Shown here: positions 9,153 to 19,798 of the stretch, one piece after another
Layout of the letters: every line of letters starts with the position of its first letter
How positions within the stretch are numbered: position 1 is the stretch's first letter
The notes under the pieces: model-generated
The model's database searches: none
What the model was told of the DNA's origin: nothing
What the model saw: only the letters and a program-made list of their open reading frames with translations
From: Palleronia sediminis
GTDB taxonomy: Bacteria > Pseudomonadota > Alphaproteobacteria > Rhodobacterales > Rhodobacteraceae
DNA length: 64,000 nt
Direction: 5' to 3'
Assembly (NCBI RefSeq): GCF_004358695.1
Contig: NZ_SNAA01000001.1
Location: 310,001 to 374,000 of the forward strand
Position numbers and translations under genes: made by a program

Positions 9153-10679
9153 TCATTCGGCGGCCTCGGTGCGGGCGGGGATGGCGCGGGGCGGGGTGTC
9201 ATCGTCGCCATCCTCCGCATCGTCATCCTCGGGGTCGAAGCCCACGGCCATTTCCTTGTTGGTGCGGGCACCGAGGCGGCGGAGCTTGTCGAACTGCCCC
9301 AACACGTTGCCCGATCCCCGCGCCATCCGGTCGAGCGCCTTGGTATGCTCTTCCTGCGCGCGGCCGAGATGGGTGCCCACCTTGTCGAAAGCCTCGATCA
9401 CGCCGGCCATCTTGTCGTGCAGGTGGCCCGCACGCCGCGCGATTTCCTCGGCGTTACGCTGCCGATTCTCGACGGCCCAGACATGCTGGATGGTGCGCAG
9501 GGCCATCATCAGGGTCGTGGGCGTGGCGATGCCGACACGTTTCGCAATGGCATAGGCGGTCAGGTCGCCCTGCAGTTCCAGCGCCGCGGCCAGCGCGCCC
9601 TCGACCGGCATGAACATCAGGACGTAATCGACGGATCCGTCGACCATCGCGGCATAATCGCGCGCGGCCAGTGCGTCGATATGCGCGCGGACGGCAGCGA
9701 CATGGGCGCGTAACTGGCGCGAACGCTCGTCTTCGTCGGGCGCGTTCACGGCGGCCTCGTAGGCCACCAGCGACACCTTGGCGTCGATCACCACGCATTT
9801 GCCCGCGGGCAGGCGCACGACCACGTCGGGCCGGCGCCGTCCGCCATCGGGATCCGCGACGTGGAACTGCGTCTCGTATTCGCGCCCGCGCGTGAGGCCC
9901 GAATCCTCGAGAAGCCGTTCGAGCACCATTTCGCCCCAGGCCCCCTGTTTCTGCTTTTCGCCCTTGAGCGCGCGGGTCAGGGCGACCGCCTCCTGGCTGA
10001 CCTGTTCCGAGCGGCGCGAGAGCTGTTCGATCTCGGTCTTGAGGCGCTCGCGGTCCTTGGCGGCGTGGGTATGCGCCTCGCGCAATTCGCGCTGGAAATG
10101 GTCGACCTGCTCGCGCATCGGGGCAAGCAGCGCCTCCATCCGTTCGCGATTGGTTTTCCCGAAGGTCTCGCCGTTGGTCTTGAGCAATTCGTCGGCCAGC
10201 GCGGCAAAGCGGCCGGTCATGTCCTCGCGCAACTCCTTGAGCAACGCGACCTCTTTCTCGTGGGCCTGCGCGCGCGCGGCCATGTCGCGTTTGAGCCCCT
10301 CGTTCTCGCGGCCGAGATCGTCGTTCCGCTTGCGGGCGGTGGCCAGCGCGTCTTCGACGCGGGTGCGGGCCTCGGCCGCCTCGCGGGCGGCGCGGTCGCG
10401 TTCGGCGGCGGCATCCTTCAGCCGCGCCTCGAGCCCGCGCAGATCGGCCGACAACCCGGCGGTGTCGCGATCGAGACGCGCGATCCGGTCCCGATCCGCC
10501 TCGGACCGGGTGGCGGCGTCTCGCAGCCGCGCCTCTCTCACGGCGATATCGGCTATAAGCCCGTCGCAACGGGCCTGCATCCCTGCCCCCCGCCGCCACA
10601 GGGCGACAAGCGCGATGCAAAGGGCGAGGATCGCGCCCACAAGGATCGCATCTGGCAGGGTCACGGGCATGTCGGGCAT
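9153..10679 (-). CDS. rmuC: DNA recombination protein RmuC
   Basis: RmuC is a predicted membrane-anchored nuclease-fold protein that limits recombination at inverted repeats. The 508-residue product has one N-terminal transmembrane segment (residues about 8-28), a long coiled coil (about 30-230), and the RmuC domain with G-A-W-G-E-M-V-L-E near residue 247, a V-V-[IV]-D-A-K-V-S core and F-M-P-V-E-G-A. The C-terminus is acidic (D-P-E-D-D-D-A-E-D-G-D-D-D). The start at 10679 has only a weak binding site; a Met three codons later is an alternative. Confidence 0.9.
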   Translation of the reverse strand: MPDMPVTLPDAILVGAILALCIALVALWRRGAGMQARCDGLIADIAVREARLRDAATRSEADRDRIARLDRDTAGLSADLRGLEARLKDAAAERDRAAREAAEARTRVEDALATARKRNDDLGRENEGLKRDMAARAQAHEKEVALLKELREDMTGRFAALADELLKTNGETFGKTNRERMEALLAPMREQVDHFQRELREAHTHAAKDRERLKTEIEQLSRRSEQVSQEAVALTRALKGEKQKQGAWGEMVLERLLEDSGLTRGREYETQFHVADPDGGRRRPDVVVRLPAGKCVVIDAKVSLVAYEAAVNAPDEDERSRQLRAHVAAVRAHIDALAARDYAAMVDGSVDYVLMFMPVEGALAAALELQGDLTAYAIAKRVGIATPTTLMMALRTIQHVWAVENRQRNAEEIARRAGHLHDKMAGVIEAFDKVGTHLGRAQEEHTKALDRMARGSGNVLGQFDKLRRLGARTNKEMAVGFDPEDDDAEDGDDDTPPRAIPARTEAAE

Positions 10680-10788
10680 CGGGGCGGTTCCAGCGAAATC
10701 GGATCGCCCCGAACGTTCGCCTTTTGATCCATCCTGTCAAGCACGCTCGCCCGACAGGCTGAACGACACCTTAACGGTGTGGCGAACC

Positions 10789-10813
10789 GGGTCCGGGCGC
10801 GCGGCCCGGACCC
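10789..10813 (-). terminator. Candidate rpoD terminator hairpin
   Basis: A perfect 10-base-pair inverted repeat (10789-10798 and 10804-10813) with a five-base loop lies just past the rpoD stop. No T-run follows on the minus strand, so termination is only a guess. It could instead be a 3'-end stabilising hairpin. Confidence 0.4.
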
Positions 10814-10819
10814 CATACT

Positions 10820-12817
<1,998 letters not shown>

Positions 12818-12859
12818 CCGGCACTCCCCTTTCGTCGCCGGGACTGTCCCCGGACCCCG

Positions 12860-12983
12860 GCGAATCACAGCGGCGAATCAGTGATTCGCACAACCGGGCC
12901 TCGCCGACCCATAACAAACTTGCCGGGGATGGCCCATACAAGCCGGGCCATCCGGCATCATGATTCGCCCCCGAAGCCGATTC
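12860..12983. promoter_or_regulatory. GANTC (CcrM-type methylation) site cluster upstream of rpoD
   Basis: Five GANTC sites occur within about 120 bases: 12862, 12875 and 12883 in the gap before rpoD, and 12962 and 12979 at the dnaG 3' end. Two of them form a perfect palindrome at 12873-12889 (GCGAATCA-G-TGATTCGC), with a third GCGAATCA at 12860-12867. GANTC is the target of the cell-cycle methyltransferase CcrM in alphaproteobacteria. A link to rpoD expression is inference. Confidence 0.45.
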
Positions 12984-14895
12984 GCCGCAACAGGCCGTCG
13001 AGCGCGTCCTTCTCGTCCTTTTTCAGCCGCGCACCGTTTGCCGCGCGCTCGATCTCGGAGCGATCCTCGGACTCGGCACGCTCAGCCGCGGCGATGGCCT
13101 CGCGCGCCTTGCGCAGACGCCATGTCAGCGCCTCGTCGGGAACGCGCGCGATATCCTCCAGCGCCTCGACAAGCTCCCGCTCCGCCCCGTGGCGCGCGGT
13201 CAGCTTGGCGAGTTCTTCGGCCAGGCACTGCGCCGCGAGATCGGGATCGTCGCCCCGCAAGGCAGGCAGAATCGCCAGATGGCGCGCCGCCAGCAGCTTT
13301 TCAAGGGCGGCGACGCCGATTGCCCGCTCCACCGCGTCGCGGCAGGCACCGGGTTCGGGGGCGGCGACCGCCAGCAGGGCCTGCATCGCGCGGTCGCGCC
13401 CGGCCTCGGCGAAGGAGATCCGGGCCAGCGCCGCCTCGAACCGCGGCAAGAGCGCCGGAAACTTGAGGATCAGCGCCAGAACCACCGTCTCGCGGATGGC
13501 CTGCACGTCGCCACCCTGCGCCAGGTCGGACACGCGCGCCGCGCCGGTTCCCGGCTCGGGGCCCTTGCGCCATGCGGCGCGCCCGCGCCCGTCGGGCCGG
13601 TCGGGCCCGCGGGGGCGAAAGAGCTTCCAGCGGAGTTCCTTGAAGGCGTCGCCGTAATGCCGCTTCACCGCGCCGTCGCGGATGCGCCCCAGCACCGCGC
13701 GCAGATCGGCGTCGAGCGCGGCGCGGCGTTCGGGACTGTCAAAGACGCGGCCTTCGGTCGCCCGCTGCCACAACAGATCGACCATCGGGCGCGAGGCCGC
13801 CAGCACGTCTTCCATCGCGGCGGGGCCGCCGGCGCGCAACAGGTCGTCGGGGTCCTGCCCCGCGGGCATCAGGCAGAACCGCAGCGACCGCCCCGCCTCG
13901 AGCAGCGGCAGCGCCAGGTCGACCACCCGCAGCGCCGCCCGCTGGCCAGCCGTGTCGCCGTCGAGCGCGATCGCGGGCTCGGGATGGATGCGCCACAGGA
14001 GCTGCAATTGCGGCTCGGTGATCGCCGTGCCGAGCGGCGCGACGGTCGCGCCGAACCCCGCCTCGGACAGCGCGATGACGTCCATGTAGCCCTCGGCCAG
14101 GATCAGCGGCGCGCCCTTGCCCGCCGCCTCGCGCGCGGGGGCGTGGTTGTAGAGCATCCGCCCCTTGTCGAAGATCTCGGTCTCGGGGGAATTGAGGTAT
14201 TTCGCGTTGTCGGACGGGTCCATCGCCCGCCCGCCGAAGGCCACGCAACGCCCGCGCGGATCGCGAATGGGAAAGACGATGCGGTTTCGGAACACGTCAT
14301 AGGGCTGGCCGCCCCGTTCGGGCCGCCGGGCGAGCCCCGCGGCGAGGATCAGGTCCTCGGCCACGCCCTGGGCCGTGAGGTGGTCGTAGAGGCCGCGCCA
14401 GCCATCGGGGGCAAAGCCGAGATCCCAGCGCGCGCAGGCCGCGTCGTCCAGCCCCCGCCCCGAAAAATAGGCGCGCGCCGCCGCCCCCCCGCCCGCGCGA
14501 AGCTGCATCCCGAAGAACCGCAGCGCGGCCTCGCAAACCTCGATCAAGCGGGCGCGGCGGTCGGTTTTCTCGGCCGCGCGGGGGTCGCGCTCGGGCATGG
14601 CGAGCCCGGCCTCGTCGGCAAGGATGCGCACGGCCTCGATGAACTCGACATTCTCGGTCGCCATGACGAAGTTGACCGCGTCACCCTTTTCGTGACAGCC
14701 GAAGCAGTAATAGAACCCCTTGCGGTCATCGACGTGAAAGCTCGGCGTCTTTTCGTGGTGGAACGGGCATGGCGCCCAGAGATCGCCGCGCGACTGGTTC
14801 GACTTGCGCTGATCCCACGTCACCTTGCGGCCGACCACCTGCGCGAGGCTGGTGCGGCTGCGAAGCTCGTCCATGAAACCGGGGGGCAGACTCAT
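12958..14895 (-). CDS. dnaG: DNA primase DnaG
   Basis: Synthesises the RNA primers for replication and works with the DnaB helicase, encoded here at 23.5 kb. The 645-residue product has the CHC2 zinc finger (Cys43, His46, Cys64, Cys67), the primase N-terminal catalytic core, and a Toprim domain with L-A-E-G-Y-M-D-V near residue 265 and A-L-D-G-D-T-A-G following. The C-terminal helicase-binding region is Ala/Glu-rich. The start at 14895 (MSLPPGFMDE) fits the usual N-terminus. There is no clear ribosome binding site, but a promoter-like pair ends only six bases upstream. Confidence 0.96.
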   Translation of the reverse strand: MSLPPGFMDELRSRTSLAQVVGRKVTWDQRKSNQSRGDLWAPCPFHHEKTPSFHVDDRKGFYYCFGCHEKGDAVNFVMATENVEFIEAVRILADEAGLAMPERDPRAAEKTDRRARLIEVCEAALRFFGMQLRAGGGAAARAYFSGRGLDDAACARWDLGFAPDGWRGLYDHLTAQGVAEDLILAAGLARRPERGGQPYDVFRNRIVFPIRDPRGRCVAFGGRAMDPSDNAKYLNSPETEIFDKGRMLYNHAPAREAAGKGAPLILAEGYMDVIALSEAGFGATVAPLGTAITEPQLQLLWRIHPEPAIALDGDTAGQRAALRVVDLALPLLEAGRSLRFCLMPAGQDPDDLLRAGGPAAMEDVLAASRPMVDLLWQRATEGRVFDSPERRAALDADLRAVLGRIRDGAVKRHYGDAFKELRWKLFRPRGPDRPDGRGRAAWRKGPEPGTGAARVSDLAQGGDVQAIRETVVLALILKFPALLPRFEAALARISFAEAGRDRAMQALLAVAAPEPGACRDAVERAIGVAALEKLLAARHLAILPALRGDDPDLAAQCLAEELAKLTARHGAERELVEALEDIARVPDEALTWRLRKAREAIAAAERAESEDRSEIERAANGARLKKDEKDALDGLLRRIGFGGES

Positions 14896-14901
14896 GCCCC
14901 G

Positions 14902-14930
14902 AATATCGGCCCGCGCCGGGGCCGTGTCCA
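14902..14930 (-). promoter_or_regulatory. Predicted dnaG promoter giving a leaderless mRNA
   Basis: On the minus strand TGGACA (14930-14925), a 17-base spacer and GATATT (14907-14902) are followed by only six bases before the dnaG ATG. If used, transcription would begin at or next to the start codon. This agrees with the absence of a clear ribosome binding site. Pattern-based. Confidence 0.4.
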
Positions 14931-14944
14931 GCGCCGCGCGCCGC

Positions 14945-15349
14945 TCAGCAGGAGTCGATGGTGCCCTGCGCCAGCGGCTGGCCGTCGCTCGAGGTGACGC
15001 GCACCGCGACCCCGCCCGAGCTTTCGATCAGCGTCCGCGTCGCCTCGGCCGCGCAGAGGCTCGCGGCGAAGTCGGTGTCGAAGCGGCGGGCGTAATCGCT
15101 CCGCTCGCCCTCGGTGAACTCGGAGGCCGCGTCGCCATGGGCCATCCGCATCAGCAGCCGCCCCTCGACCACCGAGGCGCCGGCGAATGTCAGGTCCTCG
15201 GTAAAGGCGGTGCCCGCGCGTGCGTTCATCGCCGCGGCGACATCCTCGATGCCGGGGGCCGCTGGGGCGGCGACGGGCGGCGTGTCGGGGGCCGTGCCCA
15301 CGCAGGCCGAGAGCGCGAGGGCCGGAAGCAGCAGCAGCACGCGGGACAT
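14945..15349 (-). CDS. Small lipoprotein of unknown function
   Basis: A 134-residue predicted lipoprotein. The signal sequence M-S-R-V-L-L-L-L-P-A-L-A-L ends in the lipobox L-S-A-C (Cys16), followed by a Pro/Ala-rich linker and a domain of about 100 residues with two further cysteines, one at the C-terminus (D-S-C). The start at 15349 has a GGAG ribosome binding site. It lies just upstream of dnaG on the same strand. No family recognised. Confidence 0.72.
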   Translation of the reverse strand: MSRVLLLLPALALSACVGTAPDTPPVAAPAAPGIEDVAAAMNARAGTAFTEDLTFAGASVVEGRLLMRMAHGDAASEFTEGERSDYARRFDTDFAASLCAAEATRTLIESSGGVAVRVTSSDGQPLAQGTIDSC

Positions 15350-15517
15350 GGGCGAAATCTCCGGTTCCAGGGGTCGGCGGCGCGATGATGCGCGGAAAGC
15401 CGCCTCCGGGCAAGCGCCACCGGCGATGTTTGGCCGCACCCGCTCGACACCCGCCGGGCGGCGCTATGTCGTGGATCGCAGCCCGGGACAGGGCTTGCCA
15501 GACATCAGGAGAGACCA

Positions 15518-16009
15518 ATGATCCGCAGAACCTTCATCGCCGCGACCGCTGCCCTGACCGTTGCCGGGGGCATGGCCTTTGCCCAGGATGGCATGACCGT
15601 CGTCGAGACCGCGCAGGGCAACGAGAACTTCTCGACGCTTGCCGCCGCGATCGAGGCCGCCGGCCTCGTCGAGACGCTGAACGGCGACGGCCCGTTCACC
15701 GTCTTCGCCCCGACCAACGACGCCTTTGCCGCGCTTCCCGACGGCACCGTCGACACGCTGCTCCAGGAAGAGAACCGGGATCAGCTCACCTCGATCCTGA
15801 CCTATCACGTCGTGCCGGGCGCCGCGATGTCGGGCGACCTGTCCGATGGCCAGATGCTCGACACCGTGAATGGCGAGCAGCTCGAGGTCAGCATCGACGG
15901 CGACACCGTGACGGTGGGCGGCGCGACCGTGCAGATCGCCAATATCGAGGCCTCGAACGGCGTGATCCACGGGATCGACTCGGTGCTGATGCCCTCGGGC
16001 GACATGTAA
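15518..16009 (+). CDS. Secreted fasciclin-domain protein
   Basis: A 163-residue protein with a signal peptide (cleavage after A-F-A near residue 22) and one complete FAS1 domain. It shows F-T-V-F-A-P-T-N-D-A-F near residue 60, L-T-S-I-L-T-Y-H-V-V-P near 90, and a C-terminal N-G-V-I-H-G-I-D-S-V-L motif. FAS1 proteins mediate adhesion or matrix contacts; the partner here is unknown. An AGGAGAG ribosome binding site precedes the ATG at 15518. A strong terminator follows directly, so it is probably transcribed alone. Confidence 0.9.
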   Translation: MIRRTFIAATAALTVAGGMAFAQDGMTVVETAQGNENFSTLAAAIEAAGLVETLNGDGPFTVFAPTNDAFAALPDGTVDTLLQEENRDQLTSILTYHVVPGAAMSGDLSDGQMLDTVNGEQLEVSIDGDTVTVGGATVQIANIEASNGVIHGIDSVLMPSGDM

Positions 16010-16351
16010 TCACCGACGCATCCGGGCCGCGAGGCTCGGGAGGGGGGTCGCCTTTGGGCGGCCCCTTTTCGTTTGCGCGGGGCAACGATCGGCGCGAGGC
16101 GCCTGAATCGTCGCCCACGCATGGCCAATGCCGCGCCCTCGTCCTGCCCGCGCCGAAAAGCTGCCGCAATTCTGGGGTGTTCTTGGCGGACTGAAGGGCC
16201 GGATCCCGACCTTCCGACCGGATTGGCGCCACGCCTGCGGGCCCTGCCCCGCGGGCGCCGCAGAACCGCCGCCGATCCGCCATGGAACCGCGTCAGACCG
16301 GCCTTTGACCGTTGCGCCGCCATGCGGCGCGCCTTGCGGGAAGGGTACGAC
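16010..16351 (+). other. Intergenic region between fasciclin and tad genes
   Basis: About 340 bases hold the terminator at 16044-16069 and otherwise no gene that I can support. Short open frames occur on both strands but lack ribosome binding sites. The leader of the tad operon must lie here; a TTGACC at 16302 is a possible -35, but no convincing -10 follows at the right distance. Confidence 0.5.
16044..16069 (+). terminator. Rho-independent terminator of the fasciclin gene
   Basis: A nine-base-pair stem (16044-16052 with 16057-16065, one G-U pair) with a four-base loop is followed directly by TTTT. It lies 35 bases after the fasciclin stop. Confidence 0.8.
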
Positions 16352-18127
16352 ATGACACCGACGCAACCGACGATCCGGACCGGACAGGCGCCCGCGTACG
16401 CCCGGCGGCTCGCGCGGTTCCGCGACGAGGAGGACGGATCCTTCGTCATCGTCGGGCTGCTTCTGTTTCTCGCCATCATCCTCGTCGGCGGGCTGTCGGT
16501 CGACATCATGCGTCACGACTACAACCGCGTGATGATGCAGAACACGCTCGACGCCGCCGTCCTCGCCGCCGCCGACCGCAATCAGCAGCTCGACGCCAAG
16601 GCCGTGGTGCGGGACCATTTCGCCAAGGCGGGCATCTCCGACAGGCTCGACGACGTGAAGGTCGTGACCAATTTCAACTCCAAGATCGTCACCGCCGAGG
16701 CCAGCACCGATGTCTCGACAATCTTCCTGCCCGCCGTGGGGATCGACCGGATCCCCGCGCTGGTGGGCGGCACCGCGCGCGAGGATGTGGGCGATATCGA
16801 GGTGTCGATGGTGCTCGACGTGTCGGGATCGATGGGCAGCAATTCGCGGCTCAAGAACCTCAAGAAGGCCGCCGTCGATTTCGTGGACCGCATGATCCCG
16901 ACCGAAACCGACGGCACGCTGCGCGGCAAGACCTCGATCTCGATCGTGCCCTATGCCGAGCAGGTCAATATCGGCGCCAATGTCCTGAAACACATGAACA
17001 AGGTGCAGCAGTCGCATGACGACAGCGCCTGCGTCGATTTCCGGTCCACCGACTTCTCGACGCCCGCGCTCGACGACGACAGCGTGATCTGGCAGACGGC
17101 GCGGTTCGACCCCTGGTCGACCGCCTACAACTCGGGCGATTACAGGGCGCGGCGCTGGGGCTGCCGGTCGGACGCGGCGTCCAGGGCGCTGATCCTGGGT
17201 GACGATCCGGCCGTGCTCAAGGCGCATATCAACGCCATGACCGATGACGGCAACACCTCGAGCGATATCGGTTTGAAATGGGGCGCGGCCTTCCTCGACC
17301 CCGGAATGGAGGAGGTCGTCGATGGCCTCGTCGATGACAAGGTCGTGGCCGCCAAGTTCAAGGGCCGGCCATGGGATTACGACGACACGCGGGTCAAGGT
17401 CATCGTGCTGATGACGGACGGTGCGAATACGAGCCAGCACATGATGAACCCCGCCTATGCCGGCGACAATCTCTCGAATGTCTGGGCCCGTTGGGTGGAC
17501 GGCAAGCGCATCCACTCGGTCTTTGTCCCGCAATACGACAGCGATCACGAGAACCGCGATGCGGACGAGCATTGGTGGCTGCCCCATGAACGGAAATGGG
17601 CCCGCAAATCCGAAGGCGGCACCGAGTTCGTCGAGCGCAAGGTCGAACAGAATTGCTGGTGGACCTGGTGGGGCGGCTGGCAATGCTCCGGCCCGCGGAC
17701 CGACAACTGGGATGTCGACTGGGCGGGCGGCGAACTGCCCCCCGTCAAGACCGCCGGGAGCGATGTCCGCCTGACCTGGCAGGAGCTCTGGAAGCACGCC
17801 AATACCGACTGGTTCGCCGATTACGGCTATGCCCGCCAGTGGGACCGCGACGGCGACAGCACCCGCGAGAACGAGTTCCTGAACGCCGCGATGGTCGTCA
17901 TCGGCGGCGGGACCAAGGACAGCCGGATGGAACAGATGTGCACCGAGATCAAGAAAAAGGGCGTCATCATCTTCAGCGTCGCGTTCGAGACGACCGACAA
18001 CCATGCCGTCAAGGTCAAGAACTGCGCCACCTCCGAGAACCATTTCTTCCGCGCCAAGGGCACCGAGATCGTCACCGCCTTCAGCGCCATTGCCTCGACC
18101 GTCAACCAGCTGAGGCTGAGCCAGTGA
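16352..18127 (+). CDS. TadG-type pilus assembly protein with von Willebrand factor A domain
   Basis: A 591-residue protein of the Tad (Flp pilus/surface attachment) type. An N-terminal TadE/TadG transmembrane helix (about residues 29-50, after an E-E-D-G-S segment) anchors an extracytoplasmic VWA domain. The metal-site motif D-x-S-G-S begins at Asp156, with D-G-A-N-T-S further on. The VWA domain carries a large insert with a tryptophan cluster (W-W-T-W-W-G-G-W flanked by two Cys, around residues 434-446). The ATG at 16352 has an AAGGG site. The stop overlaps the next gene by four bases. No tad secretion ATPase or flp gene is present in the window. Confidence 0.85.
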   Translation: MTPTQPTIRTGQAPAYARRLARFRDEEDGSFVIVGLLLFLAIILVGGLSVDIMRHDYNRVMMQNTLDAAVLAAADRNQQLDAKAVVRDHFAKAGISDRLDDVKVVTNFNSKIVTAEASTDVSTIFLPAVGIDRIPALVGGTAREDVGDIEVSMVLDVSGSMGSNSRLKNLKKAAVDFVDRMIPTETDGTLRGKTSISIVPYAEQVNIGANVLKHMNKVQQSHDDSACVDFRSTDFSTPALDDDSVIWQTARFDPWSTAYNSGDYRARRWGCRSDAASRALILGDDPAVLKAHINAMTDDGNTSSDIGLKWGAAFLDPGMEEVVDGLVDDKVVAAKFKGRPWDYDDTRVKVIVLMTDGANTSQHMMNPAYAGDNLSNVWARWVDGKRIHSVFVPQYDSDHENRDADEHWWLPHERKWARKSEGGTEFVERKVEQNCWWTWWGGWQCSGPRTDNWDVDWAGGELPPVKTAGSDVRLTWQELWKHANTDWFADYGYARQWDRDGDSTRENEFLNAAMVVIGGGTKDSRMEQMCTEIKKKGVIIFSVAFETTDNHAVKVKNCATSENHFFRAKGTEIVTAFSAIASTVNQLRLSQ

Positions 18128-18645
18128 TCCGCGCGTTCCGCCAATTCCTGCGGGACTGCCGCGGCAGCGCGACCGTCGAGATGGCGCTGATGTTCCCGCT
18201 GATCCTGTGGCCCTTCCTCACGGGGATGGAGGCGGGGTCGATGCAACTCAGGCGGGTCATGCTCGAGCGCGCGATCGACGAGGTCGGGCGCGACCTGCGG
18301 CTGGGCTATGCCGGGCTCGACACGCCCGACAAGCTCAAGGCGGCCGTCTGCCGAGAGGCGCTGGTTCTGCCCGGATGCGCCGACAACATGATGCTCGAGA
18401 TGACGGTGGTCGATCCCGCGACCTTTACCCCCCCCGCCACGCGCCCGACCTGCATCGACCGCTCGGAAAAGGTGCAACCCGTGCTGTCCTACCGGCGCGG
18501 CGGCAAGAACGACATGATGATGCTGCGGTTTTGCATCCTCTATGACCCGATCCTGCCCGGCACGGGGATCGGCGCGGGCATGATCCGCCCCGGCAAGGGC
18601 GGCGTGCCGATCTTTGCCACGACCTTTTACGTGAACGAGCCATGA
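18124..18645 (+). CDS. TadE-like pilus assembly protein
   Basis: A 173-residue minor-pseudopilin type protein. The GTG start at 18124 overlaps the TadG stop (GTGA). The N-terminus has the TadE signature: a basic stretch, then G-S-A-T-V-E-M-A-L-M-F-P and a single transmembrane helix with the conserved Glu. The extracytoplasmic part contains several cysteines (C-R-E-A-L-V-L-P-G-C and others) that may form disulfides. It lies between two other Tad-type genes and overlaps both. Confidence 0.82.
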   Translation: MIRAFRQFLRDCRGSATVEMALMFPLILWPFLTGMEAGSMQLRRVMLERAIDEVGRDLRLGYAGLDTPDKLKAAVCREALVLPGCADNMMLEMTVVDPATFTPPATRPTCIDRSEKVQPVLSYRRGGKNDMMMLRFCILYDPILPGTGIGAGMIRPGKGGVPIFATTFYVNEP

Positions 18646-19205
18646 GCATGCCGTCCCGCATCGCGCACCGCCTGCGTCGGTTCCGCCGCGACGAGGCCGG
18701 ATCCTATGTCGCCGAGACGTTGCTGATCCTGCCGCTTCTCATCTGGGGGGTGCTGGCGACGCTGGTCTATGTCGACGGCTACCGCACGCAGACGGCCAAT
18801 CTCAGGATCTCCTATTCGCTGTCGGACATGATCTCGCGCACGCGCACCTCGCTCGGGCCGAACTACGTCGACGGGCTGGGGCGGATCTACGACCATCTTT
18901 CGGGCGGCAGATCCAGCACCTCGCTGCGGGTGACGCTGCTGCACTGGAACAAGAGCGACGACAAGCACTACCTCGACTGGTCCGACAGCACCGATGGCGG
19001 CCAGCCGCCGCTGACCCAGGAGACGCTATCGACGGTGCTGCCGCGCGTGCCGACCCTGTTCGACGGCGACCGGATCATCGTGCTCGAGACCTGGATGGAT
19101 TACGACCCGCCCTTCAAGACCGGGATCGACAAGCGGACCTTCGGCAATATCACCGTCACCTCGCCCCGGTTCCTGGCAAAGATCGGCTATGACCCGGCCT
19201 TGTGA
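18642..19205 (+). CDS. TadE/TadG-like pilus assembly protein
   Basis: The third gene of the tad set, 187 residues, starting in a four-base overlap (ATGA) with the gene before it. After a basic N-terminus, G-S-Y-V-A-E-T-L-L-I-L-P-L-L forms the TadE-type transmembrane helix with the conserved Glu. The rest is soluble, extracytoplasmic and without cysteines. Its 3' end overlaps the convergent minus-strand gene by 19 bases. Confidence 0.78.
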   Translation: MSMPSRIAHRLRRFRRDEAGSYVAETLLILPLLIWGVLATLVYVDGYRTQTANLRISYSLSDMISRTRTSLGPNYVDGLGRIYDHLSGGRSSTSLRVTLLHWNKSDDKHYLDWSDSTDGGQPPLTQETLSTVLPRVPTLFDGDRIIVLETWMDYDPPFKTGIDKRTFGNITVTSPRFLAKIGYDPAL

Positions 19206-19678
19206 TCGCCCCGCGCAAGGCGCAGCGCCAGGATATCGGCCATGCTGCGCGCCTGCGCCCCGGCGGTGACGCCACCCACGCCCACGCGCCGGCCCATGCG
19301 CCACCACATCCCCGGCGCCCAGGCGAACCCCGCCCCGTGGTCGAGCCGCAGGATGAACCCCCCCGAGGGCTTGGCCGCGAACATTCCCCGGTCGACCGCC
19401 GCGATGGACGAGATCGGCGCGAGGACGCGCCCGCCCTCTTCGCGCAGCGCGTCGCCGGTCAGCACGATGGCGCAGCCGGTCGCACGCCAAAGGCTCACGG
19501 CGGCAAAGGCGCAGCCCGCGGCCAGCGCCAGCAGCGCCAGCACCCCGGCGAGCGTGCCGCCCCCCGCCGCGGCGAGCCACGCGAGCAACGCGGCGAGCCC
19601 CCCCAGCACGGCCGCGGCAAAGATGCGGCGCGGCGGCGAGGCCTCGAGGCGGGCGAGCGTGTCGGGCGCGTGATCCAT
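19187..19678 (-). CDS. Membrane protein of unknown function
   Basis: A 163-residue protein with two adjacent Ala/Leu/Gly-rich transmembrane segments near residues 18-40 and 42-65, followed by a soluble domain (T-G-D-A-L-R-E-E-G-G-R and W-A-P-G-M-W-W-R-M-G-R-R) that resembles a PH-like fold of membrane proteins, although I cannot confirm that. It reads toward the tad operon and overlaps its last gene by 19 bases tail to tail. No close family recognised. Confidence 0.65.
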   Translation of the reverse strand: MDHAPDTLARLEASPPRRIFAAAVLGGLAALLAWLAAAGGGTLAGVLALLALAAGCAFAAVSLWRATGCAIVLTGDALREEGGRVLAPISSIAAVDRGMFAAKPSGGFILRLDHGAGFAWAPGMWWRMGRRVGVGGVTAGAQARSMADILALRLARGDHKAGS

Positions 19679-19798
19679 CCCCCTCGCCTACCCCGACCGC
19701 GCGCCGCGGAAAAGCGCGATTGCCCGCGCGGGGGCCAAGCGGCTAGTCTGGTGCCGCCGCGCCCCGCGCCCGGTGCCGTTTCCCCTGCCGGAGCCGCG

